DNA from: an uncultured Lachnospiraceae bacterium
GTDB lineage: Bacteria; Bacillota_A; Clostridia; Lachnospirales; Lachnospiraceae
NCBI GenBank assembly: GCA_946630765.1
Contig: CAMOZF010000019.1
Span: forward strand, 1-12,554
Direction of reading: 5' to 3'
DNA length: 12,554 nt
Both the position numbers and the translations under genes were made by a program. Each line of letters opens with the position of its first letter. The stretch's first letter is position 1. The notes beneath the pieces are model-generated. The model worked only from the letters and a program-made list of their open reading frames with translations, had not been told where the DNA came from and searched no databases. Below are positions 1-6,226 of the stretch, piece by piece.

Positions 1-431
1 TGGATGTGGCAGCGCCGCACGATATGCGAGCCGATATGCTCCTTGTCCCAGCCCTCGTAGGAGGCCTGCAGGATACAGTCACGCTCGGTCTGGGTGCCGT
101 CCTTGTATTTCCACTTCAGCCACTTGTTGTCGTTATTCGGCTGCAGGTACTTGCCGAGCGAAATACCCGAGCACTTGGACTCGTAGATCTCGCAGTCCTC
201 AATGATCCAGCCCTTCGACCAGTGCGGGCCGATCATGCCGTCCTGATAGGCGGTCGGCGGCGCCCACTGGGTGGCAGCCTCGCGGACTGTGAAGCCTGAC
301 AGGGTGATGAAGCCGATGCCCTCCTGCTCCGGAAGGAAGCAGTCCTTCCGGACGGAGATTTCCACGTCCTCCGCATTCGGGTCGAGGCCCTGGAAATTCG
401 CGTAGATGATCGTCTCGTCCTTTTCCTCATC
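1..431 (-). pseudogene. Right-handed beta-helix glycosidase fragment (GH141-like), N-terminus missing, runs off window
   Basis: Reading the minus strand from about 431 down to base 1 gives an uninterrupted frame beginning DEEKDETIIYANFQGLDPN. It continues with recognisable segments such as GIGFITLSGFTVREAATQW, SKGWIIEDCEIYES and CSGISLGKYLQPNN. I recognise this pattern from a family of right-handed parallel beta-helix proteins common in Clostridia and Bacteroidetes, related to GH141-type plant-polysaccharide hydrolases. In the family this stretch lies well inside the protein, after a long N-terminal region. Here that region is absent: the frame meets the stop of the upstream SGNH gene (427-429), and the upstream codons in this frame form a Lys/Ser-rich run with no ATG and no ribosome binding site. 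It is therefore either a decayed, truncated gene or a wrong contig join. The C-terminal part lies beyond the left edge. Family assignment is from memory of conserved motifs; specificity is unknown. Confidence 0.62.
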
Positions 432-1530
432 CGAGGATTTCCCGGATCGCTTTTTCGAGGATTTCCGCGGTTTTTTTGTGTGTTTCTGCCGACGGATGCC
501 AGTCGGAGCCGTAGCCGTCCGAAGGCTCCTGCGGCGGAAGCTCGAGGAAATGAAGCTTCCCGTCTCCCCATTCCTCCGCGCTTTCCTTTACCGCCTGCCG
601 GATCTCGTCGATCAGCCGCTGATCCATCGTTCCGAGGACGGAAAGGACAGAAGACGCCGGATTCAGTTCCCGCACGAGCTGCAGGAACTTTTTGTATTCC
701 GCCTTGAAATTCTGCTTCCTTTCGGCAACATCCTTACACCAGCTGCAGTCGTTCGTTCCGAGGTTGATCAGGACAAGCTCCGGTACGAAGGCGGAGAAAT
801 TCCAGCGTTCCAGCGCTTCCTCTTCCTCCGGCGAAGCGTCCCCCGAAGCCGCCGCCTCCTTCAGAAGCTGCCGCTCGCAGGAATAGTCGGTCCAGGGGTA
901 AATCTCCGGCATCAGGTCGGTATCGGAAGGCGCCGCAGCCGTCTCTTCGACATAATGCGAAACGATTCCGTTGCCGCTCCAGGACACCAGCTGTACGTCC
1001 GCATCGAGAAGCTTCGCGAGGCGAAGCGAATAGGAGAGCTCCGGGTTTTCGGTATCCGTCCGGAAGGGAACCAGCTCGTTTTCGGCCTCCACACCGTAGC
1101 CGCAGGTAATCGAATCGCCGATGATTTCCAGCTTCAGCTTCTTTTCCGCAGGCGGCGGAAGAAGCGCCGCATCCGTTTCGATCCACGCGATCCCGCAGTA
1201 CGCAAAGGGCGCTTCGGAATATTTCATCAGCGTGACTGTGACGGTCTTCTCCTCTTCGCTCTCATAAAGGCAGAGCGTTGTCATCCGCTCCCGCAGCATA
1301 TAGGTGCGCCGGCTTTCCCTGCCGCTGAATTCATCCCGCACGATGACCGCAATCCTGCAAAGAAGATGCGCCTCCACATCCGCCGGGTTACTCAGAAGCT
1401 GCGCCTCGGCCCGTTTCCCGCGGAAACGGAAGCTGACTGCTGATCCTGACCAGCCCAGATACCGCACGCCCTCCCGAAAAAGCGTCCGTCCGCTGATCTT
1501 CACAAGTCCCTGTTCCGCCTGAAATCTCAT
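427..1530 (-). CDS. CE2-like SGNH/GDSL carbohydrate esterase
   Basis: A predicted 367-residue carbohydrate acetylesterase. The N-terminal 120 or so residues look like the beta-sandwich domain of CE2 enzymes (GRTLFREGVRYLGWSGSAVSFRFRG near the start). The SGNH hydrolase fold follows: block I GDSITCGYG with nucleophile Ser140, block II SWSGNG (about 183-188), block III GTND (258-261), and block V DWHP with His345. CE2 enzymes remove acetyl groups from xylan, mannan or glucan oligosaccharides, typically with a Ser-His dyad. No signal peptide is visible, so a cytoplasmic role is likely. The ATG at 1530 is chosen because AGGAGG lies six bases upstream. A longer frame back to 1602 has no such site and would overlap the promoter. 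The gene is divergent from the DIP1984-like gene and is followed directly by a beta-helix glycosidase fragment, which fits polysaccharide breakdown. The catalytic blocks look intact; acetyl specificity is inferred. Confidence 0.88.
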   Translation of the reverse strand: MRFQAEQGLVKISGRTLFREGVRYLGWSGSAVSFRFRGKRAEAQLLSNPADVEAHLLCRIAVIVRDEFSGRESRRTYMLRERMTTLCLYESEEEKTVTVTLMKYSEAPFAYCGIAWIETDAALLPPPAEKKLKLEIIGDSITCGYGVEAENELVPFRTDTENPELSYSLRLAKLLDADVQLVSWSGNGIVSHYVEETAAAPSDTDLMPEIYPWTDYSCERQLLKEAAASGDASPEEEEALERWNFSAFVPELVLINLGTNDCSWCKDVAERKQNFKAEYKKFLQLVRELNPASSVLSVLGTMDQRLIDEIRQAVKESAEEWGDGKLHFLELPPQEPSDGYGSDWHPSAETHKKTAEILEKAIREILG

Positions 1531-1558
1531 ACCGTTCCTCCTGCGCGTTTGTGCACTC

Positions 1559-1587
1559 ATCATACCATGAGATCCCCCGGAACGCAA
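1559..1587 (-). promoter_or_regulatory. Promoter of the SGNH esterase gene
   Basis: On the minus strand a TATGAT -10 box (1564-1559) is preceded by a TG extension (TGGTATGAT). It stands 17 bases from a weak -35, TTGCGT (1587-1582). It lies 29 bases upstream of the ATG at 1530 and just before the AGGAGG. The -35 matches only the first three consensus bases, but the extended -10 compensates. Read from sequence only. Confidence 0.55.
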
Positions 1588-1595
1588 GCAAACGG

Positions 1596-1624
1596 ATGAC
1601 ATTCCAAAAAAACTATGCTATACT
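1596..1624 (+). promoter_or_regulatory. Promoter of the DIP1984-like gene
   Basis: ATGACA (1596-1601) resembles the TTGACA -35 box. A 17-base spacer leads to TATACT (1619-1624) carrying a TG extension (TGCTATACT). The ribosome binding site AGGAGG (1638-1643) and ATG (1652) follow closely, so the 5' leader would be short. Confidence 0.7.
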
Positions 1625-1651
1625 GTAATAAAGAAAAAGGAGGTGCTTCCC

Positions 1652-2161
1652 ATGAAAATGACATCGGCCTATGCAAATAAAGTGATTAAGAAGCTGAATG
1701 ACGACAAGGAATTCTGGAGAAATAAAGAGCGCGAAGGCTACCTCTATGTCGCGTCTCTCGATGAAGAGCCGGTCATTCCGGACTACAACTACAGCGAGGT
1801 TGCCGCGAAAATCGCCGAAATCGACGAGAAGATCGTCAAGATCAAGCATGCAATCAACCTTGCAAACACGACGAATAAAATCGACGTCGGAAACGGAAGG
1901 CAGATGACGATCGACATGATCCTGATCGCCATGGCGCAGCTTTCGAACAGGAAGGCCTTCCTGGATACCATGCGCAAGCAGCAGCCGAAGGTCCGCTTGA
2001 ATTCCGGCGCCTTCAGCACCAAGAAGACCTCGCCCGAGTACCAGTATATCAATTACGACCTCGCACTTGTCCAGTCGGAATACGAGCGCATCGATCAGGA
2101 GATCGCGAATATGCAGCTGGCGCTTGACCGCTATAATCAGACCTTCGAGTTCGAGGTCTGA
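1652..2161 (+). CDS. DIP1984-like small coiled-coil protein, function unknown
   Basis: A 169-residue soluble protein rich in charged helices. The layout resembles the DIP1984 family: an N-terminal helix, a middle segment with an I-N-x-x-N-x-T-N-like motif (KIKHAINLANTTNKIDVG, about residues 65-82), then a long amphipathic helical C-terminus (SEYERIDQEIANMQLALDRYN). DIP1984 proteins are roughly 150 residues, helical, and of unknown cellular role. No membrane segment, signal peptide or catalytic motif is seen. The start is the ATG at 1652, with a perfect AGGAGG eight bases upstream; an in-frame GTG at 1643 overlaps that site and is rejected. The gene is monocistronic, with its own promoter (1596-1624) and a candidate terminator after the stop. 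The DIP1984 assignment rests on remembered motif layout and needs a profile search; that it is a real gene is well supported. Confidence 0.75.
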   Translation: MKMTSAYANKVIKKLNDDKEFWRNKEREGYLYVASLDEEPVIPDYNYSEVAAKIAEIDEKIVKIKHAINLANTTNKIDVGNGRQMTIDMILIAMAQLSNRKAFLDTMRKQQPKVRLNSGAFSTKKTSPEYQYINYDLALVQSEYERIDQEIANMQLALDRYNQTFEFEV

Positions 2162-2176
2162 CCGGACGGTTCATTC

Positions 2177-2198
2177 AGGATTTCTGCGAATCCTTTTT
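2177..2198 (+). terminator. Weak rho-independent terminator after DIP1984-like gene
   Basis: AGGATT (2177-2182) pairs with AATCCT (2189-2194) around a six-base loop. The T-run 2194-2198 follows, 16 bases after the stop codon. The stem is only six base pairs and AT-containing, so termination may be partial. Confidence 0.45.
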
Positions 2199-2401
2199 CC
2201 GTGCAGGCAGACACCCCTTTTAAAAACTTTGCTGTCAGGATCAGCCGCGTGCTGAAGGTTTATGGTTTCGGTTCCCGGTTATTTTGTTATTCCTGTTATT
2301 TCATGCAAGGTTCAAGGTTGAAGGAGTGATCATTTCTCCGTCTGTTCTGCAGAAAACCCGCGCGGTGAACGGTCCTTTTTTCGAGGGCCGGAATCTGCGC
2401 A

Positions 2402-2432
2402 CGGGGCGCCCGGGTTCGGTTTCGGGGCGTCC
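2402..2432 (+). repeat. Two direct repeats CGGGGCG(C/T)CC, 21 bp apart, upstream of gpmI promoter
   Basis: CGGGGCGCCC (2402-2411) and CGGGGCGTCC (2423-2432) differ at one position. Their starts are 21 bp apart, about two helical turns, placing both on one DNA face. They sit 30-60 bp upstream of the gpmI -35 box, a usual position for an activator pair. No known regulator is recognised. Confidence 0.35.
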
Positions 2433-2443
2433 TTTTTACGCGC

Positions 2444-2461
2444 GGGAAACCCCTGTTTCCC
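2444..2461 (+). promoter_or_regulatory. Perfect 7-bp inverted repeat abutting the gpmI -35 box
   Basis: GGGAAAC (2444-2450) and GTTTCCC (2455-2461) are perfectly inverted around CCCT. The right arm ends exactly one base before TTGACA (2462-2467). Such placement suits an operator or activator site. It could also be a short terminator-like hairpin, although no T-run follows. Confidence 0.4.
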
Positions 2462-2491
2462 TTGACAGATTTTCAGTTGCTATGATAGAAT
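2462..2491 (+). promoter_or_regulatory. Promoter of gpmI
   Basis: A consensus -35 TTGACA (2462-2467) is followed after 18 bases by TAGAAT (2486-2491), which has a TG extension (TGATAGAAT). Expected transcription start is near 2498, at the base of a 5-bp hairpin (TGCTG 2498-2502 with CAGCA 2508-2512). That gives a leader of about 56 bases ending in GGAGG (2539-2543). Confidence 0.75.
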
Positions 2492-2553
2492 TAAGGGTGC
2501 TGCAGAACAGCAAGTTAGTTTACTATAATTTTATATACGGAGGAACATACAAC

Positions 2554-4128
2554 ATGAGTAAACCTGTCGTACTCATCGTCATGGACGGTGTCGGCGAAAC
2601 TCCTGAAACTCTCGGTAACTGTGTGCTTCGGGCCAATACCCCGACGCTTGACTGGCTCAAGGAGAACCATCCCTGGCAGTGCATCAAGGCGCACGGCGGC
2701 GCCGTCGGCCTTCCGACCGATGATGACATGGGCAACTCGGAAGTCGGTCACAACGCCCTCGGCTGCGGCCAGATCTATTCGCAGGGTGCGAAGCTCGTCA
2801 ACGAGTCCATCGAATCCGGCTCGATCTACGAAAGTGACACCTGGAAGGATCTTGCAGGCACGGTTGTCGAAAACGGAAAGACCCTGCATTTCATCGGCCT
2901 TCTCTCGGACGGAAACGTCCATTCCAACATCAGCCACCTGATCGCCATGATGAAAGAGGCGAAGAAGGAAGGCGTAAAGAAGGTCCGCGTACACGCGCTT
3001 CTTGACGGCCGTGATGTGCCGGCGACCAGCGCGCCCGAATACATCAAAATGCTCGAGGACGTCTTTGCGGCGCTGAATGATGACAGCTTTGACGGCCGGA
3101 TCGCTTCCGGCGGCGGCCGTATGACGATCACGATGGACCGCTATCAGGCCAACTGGCCGATGGTTGCTCTTGGCTGGAACGTCCACGTCCACGGTGAAGG
3201 CAGACAGTTTGCAAGCGCGCTTGAAGCGATTGATACGCTTCGCGCGGAAACCGGTGCAATCGACCAGGATCTTCCGGCATTTGTCATCGCAGAAGACGGC
3301 AAGCCCGTCGGCGCAATGGAGGACGGCGACAGCGTCATCCTCTACAACTTCCGCGGCGACCGTGCGCTTGAAATCTCCATGGCATTTGACGGGGATGCTT
3401 CCTTTGACAAATTCGACCGCGGCGTGATCCCGGCCGTAAAATATGCCGGCATGCTCGAGTACGACGGCGATCTGAAGATCCCGCATCACTACCTCGTGAA
3501 CCCGCCCAAAATCAAGGACACGCTGACCGAGCTTCTCGTCGAGCACGGCATCAAGGAATATGCGGTCTCCGAGACCCAGAAGTACGGCCATGTGACCTAT
3601 TTCTGGAACGGCAACCGTTCCGGCAAGGTCAGTGAGGAGCTGGAGGACTACTGCGAGATTCCGAGTGACGTCCGTTCCTTCGACGAGTGCCCCTGGATGA
3701 AGGCCACCGAAATCGCGGATAAGGTCATTGAAGCCATCGAGTCCCATCAGTACGGCTTCATCCGCTGCAACTTCCCGAACGGCGACATGGTCGGCCACAC
3801 GGGCAACATGGACGCTACAGAGATCGCGGTAGAAAGCGTGGATCTGCAGCTCGCCAGAATCAAGAAGGTTGTCGATGAAGAGAACTGCATTATGATCGTC
3901 ACCGCCGACCACGGCAACTCCGATCAGATGCTGGAGAAGAACAAGAAGGGCAAGATCGAGGTCCGTACCGCGCACAGCCTGAACCCGGTTCCCTTCATCA
4001 TCTACGACAAGGACGAGCGCCACGAGATGAAGGAAGGCCATTTCGGTCTCGCGAACGTCGCGCCGACCGTTGCCGGTCTCATGGGCATCAAGCCTTATGA
4101 CAGCTGGGAAGAGAGCATGCTGAAATAA
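2554..4128 (+). CDS. gpmI: 2,3-bisphosphoglycerate-independent phosphoglycerate mutase
   Basis: A 524-residue cytoplasmic enzyme that interconverts 3-phosphoglycerate and 2-phosphoglycerate in glycolysis through a phosphoserine intermediate at a two-metal (usually Mn2+) site. The alkaline-phosphatase-like core is complete. The N-terminus MSKPVVLIVMDGVG gives metal ligand Asp11. DMGNSEVGHNALG holds the phosphorylated Ser62. NGDMVGHTGN gives Asp411 and His415, and TADHGN gives Asp452 and His453. AHSLNPVPF gives His474, and the inserted transferase domain carries LDGRDVPATSA. Length is slightly above the usual 510 or so. The ATG at 2554 is chosen because GGAGG lies ten bases upstream and the protein begins exactly as family members do; an upstream in-frame extension is non-coding in character. 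It is monocistronic, with its own promoter and strong terminator, and is not clustered with other glycolytic genes here. Confidence 0.97.
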   Translation: MSKPVVLIVMDGVGETPETLGNCVLRANTPTLDWLKENHPWQCIKAHGGAVGLPTDDDMGNSEVGHNALGCGQIYSQGAKLVNESIESGSIYESDTWKDLAGTVVENGKTLHFIGLLSDGNVHSNISHLIAMMKEAKKEGVKKVRVHALLDGRDVPATSAPEYIKMLEDVFAALNDDSFDGRIASGGGRMTITMDRYQANWPMVALGWNVHVHGEGRQFASALEAIDTLRAETGAIDQDLPAFVIAEDGKPVGAMEDGDSVILYNFRGDRALEISMAFDGDASFDKFDRGVIPAVKYAGMLEYDGDLKIPHHYLVNPPKIKDTLTELLVEHGIKEYAVSETQKYGHVTYFWNGNRSGKVSEELEDYCEIPSDVRSFDECPWMKATEIADKVIEAIESHQYGFIRCNFPNGDMVGHTGNMDATEIAVESVDLQLARIKKVVDEENCIMIVTADHGNSDQMLEKNKKGKIEVRTAHSLNPVPFIIYDKDERHEMKEGHFGLANVAPTVAGLMGIKPYDSWEESMLK

Positions 4129-4152
4129 GGATTTCCAAAAGAATCAATAATA

Positions 4153-4195
4153 AAAAAGGACTGCCCGGAGACTTGTTCCCCGGGCAGTCCTTTTT
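4153..4195. terminator. Strong bidirectional rho-independent terminator
   Basis: GGACTGCCCGG (4158-4168) pairs perfectly with CCGGGCAGTCC (4180-4190) around an 11-base loop. Five A's precede the left arm (4153-4157) and five T's follow the right arm (4191-4195). It therefore serves gpmI on the plus strand and the convergent gene at 4208-4741 on the minus strand. Confidence 0.93.
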
Positions 4196-4207
4196 ACTGT
4201 TGATCTT

Positions 4208-4741
4208 TTAGACAATATTGAGATCCGGATTGTTGTTCACTTCATGAACGTGTTCCACAACATTTTCACGCTTCGGGTAGGCACTGTTCATGTGGAAATT
4301 CAGATCCTTTGTGTTCAGCTGCGTCATTTTGAGGAGGCCGTTCTTCATATCCTCCAGGCTCACGCGGGAGGTTTTCTCAGCTGTAAAATTCTCTGACTCC
4401 GACGCCACATCCGAACGGTACTTTACCTCATCCCAGTCGATGTTCCGGTTCAGGTTCAGATAAGTGTCCGTGATCTCATCATCGTTCTTCACCTTGCCCT
4501 TTTTGATGGCTTCCCGCATTTTATCGACCATCTTTCCGCCATGACCCTTCTGAATATAATCCTTTCCATAAGTAGCGACCTCCGCGAATCCCGTCCGGTT
4601 GCTGAGGCTCTCCACTGATTTCGAAAGAGAAACGGTCTTGTCGCATTCGATCGGCTTGTCCAGGCTTTCTTTATGATCGCGGTACGCCTTCGCCATATTT
4701 CTGAGCGTCACGATCTCCGCCAGCTGTATTGTAATCGCCAT
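4208..4741 (-). CDS. Uncharacterised soluble protein (177 aa)
   Basis: I do not recognise this protein. It begins MAITIQLAEIVTLRNMAKAY and is hydrophilic and rich in Lys, Asn, Glu and Asp. There is no transmembrane stretch, signal peptide, zinc motif or clear catalytic signature. The middle carries a basic glycine-containing patch (YIQKGHGGKMVDKMREAIKKGK) and the C-terminus is His/Asn-rich (ENVVEHVHEVNNNPDLNIV). The ATG at 4741 is preferred over a GTG at 4750 because an AAGG site lies ten bases before the ATG, whereas it would almost touch the GTG. The gene has a good promoter (4765-4795) and shares a terminator with gpmI, so it is very probably expressed as a single-gene unit. Its base composition is visibly more AT-rich than neighbouring genes, which hints at horizontal acquisition or relaxed codon use. 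Confidence 0.8.
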   Translation of the reverse strand: MAITIQLAEIVTLRNMAKAYRDHKESLDKPIECDKTVSLSKSVESLSNRTGFAEVATYGKDYIQKGHGGKMVDKMREAIKKGKVKNDDEITDTYLNLNRNIDWDEVKYRSDVASESENFTAEKTSRVSLEDMKNGLLKMTQLNTKDLNFHMNSAYPKRENVVEHVHEVNNNPDLNIV

Positions 4742-4764
4742 GATAAACACGCCTTATTTTTCAG

Positions 4765-4795
4765 ATTATATCAGCGTTTTAGCATATGCTGTCCA
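4765..4795 (-). promoter_or_regulatory. Promoter of the 177-aa unknown gene
   Basis: On the minus strand a perfect extended -10, TGATATAAT, has TATAAT at 4770-4765. TGGACA (4795-4790) is a five-of-six match to the -35 consensus at a long 19-base spacing. The ATG follows 23 bases downstream of the -10. Confidence 0.7.
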
Positions 4796-4832
4796 ACAAA
4801 TGTCCAGCAGGAAAAAAATGTTTTTCGTCCCT

Positions 4833-6212
4833 TTATTTTCCGGATGCTCTGCGCTTTCCCGCATCCGAACGGCGGACATAGCGCAGGTAATAATACGTCA
4901 CCTCAATGATAAAGCAGGTCGTCCATCCGACGGGATAGCCGAGTCCGACAAGAAGCGGCGTGTTTGCGATAAAATGCGTCATGACAAAAAGGTAAATCTG
5001 CCGGATGCCGACGAAGGCGACGAGCATGATCACCATCGGCGCGCGCGAGTCCCCGCGTCCGCGGAGCGCAGACGCAAGCACATGGTTGACACAGTTGAAA
5101 AGAAGGAAGAAGGTATTGGCGTGAATGAAGAGCGCGCCTGCGTCGATGACGTCCTGCTCCCTGGAAAAAAGCCGCACAGCTGGCTTCGCGAAGCTCACGA
5201 TCGTCGTCGCAATCACCGCCGTGACAATTAAAGACATCAGGATGGTCGTCACCGTTCCGCGCTTCGCGCGCTTCTCCTGTCCTGCGCCGATATTCTGCGA
5301 AACAAAGGTCGTCGCCGCCATCGCCATGCTCTGCATCGGCAGCATGATAAAGGAGTCGAGCTTATTGTACGAGCTCCAGCCTGCCATGACGGTCGACCCG
5401 AAGTAGTTGATATAGGACTGGACGAAGATATTCGAAAAGGCCGTGATTACCGACTGGATGCCCGCCGGAAGGCCGACGCCGAAGATCTGCTTCAGGGTCG
5501 ATCCGTCCAGCCGAAGATCCTTAAAGGAGAAGCGGTAAATCTCCTTCGTCCTCAGAAGAAGGACCAGGATCATCACGCCGGAGACCGCCTGGGAAATGAT
5601 CGTCGCGATCGCGACGCCCGCGATCCCCATCTTCAGCGCAATGACAAACACAAGGTCCAGAAGCGTATTCAGGACACTCGTAATGATCAGGAAGATCAGC
5701 GGCCGCGTGCTGTCACCGACGGCCCGGAGGATGCCGGAGCCCATGTTGTACAGAAGAAGCCCCGAGATTCCGATAAAATAGATCCGAAGATACGTCACCG
5801 CATCATTGAACACGTCGTCCGGCGTATCCATGAAGCGCAGCATCGGTTTGACGCCGAGAATGCCGATGATCGTAAAAACCACACAGGCGATGAAGGTCAT
5901 CATCATCGTGGTCTCGACCGCCGTATGCAGCTTCCTGTCGTCCCGCGCGCCGAAGCTCTGGCCGATCACAACGCCCGCGCCGACCGAGAAGCCGTTGAAA
6001 AACATCACGAGCATATTGACGATCATCGTCGTGGAGCCGACCGCCGCGAGCGCTTCCTTTCCGACAAAGTTTCCGACGACAATCGAGTCGACGGTATTGT
6101 ATAACATCTGGAAAATATTTCCCAGCATCAGGGGAAGCGAAAAGAGGATGACCTGCTTTACAATCGAGCCTTCGGTCATGATCACAGTCTTTTTTCCGAT
6201 TTTTGCAGCCAT
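4833..6212 (-). CDS. MATE family multidrug/cation efflux transporter
   Basis: A 459-residue integral membrane protein of the MATE family, which exports drugs, metabolites or toxins in exchange for Na+ or H+. The N-terminal half has the classic start: SIVKQVILFSLPLMLGNIFQMLYNTVDSIVVGNFVGKEALAAVG, then NGFSVGAGVVIGQSFGARD. The second half repeats the fold, with VGLPAGIQSVITAFSNIFVQSYINYFG and AMAATTFVSQNIGAGQEKRAKRG. About twelve hydrophobic segments are visible and the length is normal. It starts with ATG at 6212 behind AAAGGA, 14 bases after the stop of the PP2C phosphatase gene, so the two are almost surely co-transcribed from 7912-7940. It ends in a basic tail (RRSDAGKRRASGK). No clear terminator is seen between its stop and 4742. 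The substrate cannot be told from sequence. Confidence 0.94.
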   Translation of the reverse strand: MAAKIGKKTVIMTEGSIVKQVILFSLPLMLGNIFQMLYNTVDSIVVGNFVGKEALAAVGSTTMIVNMLVMFFNGFSVGAGVVIGQSFGARDDRKLHTAVETTMMMTFIACVVFTIIGILGVKPMLRFMDTPDDVFNDAVTYLRIYFIGISGLLLYNMGSGILRAVGDSTRPLIFLIITSVLNTLLDLVFVIALKMGIAGVAIATIISQAVSGVMILVLLLRTKEIYRFSFKDLRLDGSTLKQIFGVGLPAGIQSVITAFSNIFVQSYINYFGSTVMAGWSSYNKLDSFIMLPMQSMAMAATTFVSQNIGAGQEKRAKRGTVTTILMSLIVTAVIATTIVSFAKPAVRLFSREQDVIDAGALFIHANTFFLLFNCVNHVLASALRGRGDSRAPMVIMLVAFVGIRQIYLFVMTHFIANTPLLVGLGYPVGWTTCFIIEVTYYYLRYVRRSDAGKRRASGK

Positions 6213-6226
6213 TTCCCGTCCTTTCC

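Larger units (their letters stand above)
2162..2553. other. Intergenic region between DIP1984-like gene and gpmI
   Basis: This 392-base gap holds a weak terminator (2177-2198), two direct repeats (2402-2432), an inverted repeat (2444-2461), the gpmI promoter (2462-2491) and a small leader hairpin (2498-2512). The stretch 2199-2400 has T-runs and a weak imperfect hairpin (2370-2390) but no convincing gene. A frame open through part of it into gpmI lacks coding character and a ribosome binding site. Confidence 0.6.

Noticed and set aside
406..1443. 345-codon plus-strand frame opposite the SGNH esterase
   Set aside because: It is antisense to an enzyme with all SGNH blocks, and is Arg/Phe-rich without domain signs.
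2284..2553. N-terminal extension of gpmI by 90 codons
   Set aside because: It would read through the promoter and Shine-Dalgarno. The family N-terminus begins at the ATG at 2554.
2515..4041. Long 508-codon open frame antisense to gpmI
   Set aside because: It mirrors gpmI codons and has no ribosome binding site or family motifs. gpmI itself is fully convincing.
4805..4832. Terminator for the MATE gene from the A/T-run region after its stop
   Set aside because: The A and T runs can pair weakly, but there is no GC stem followed by a T-run in the right order.
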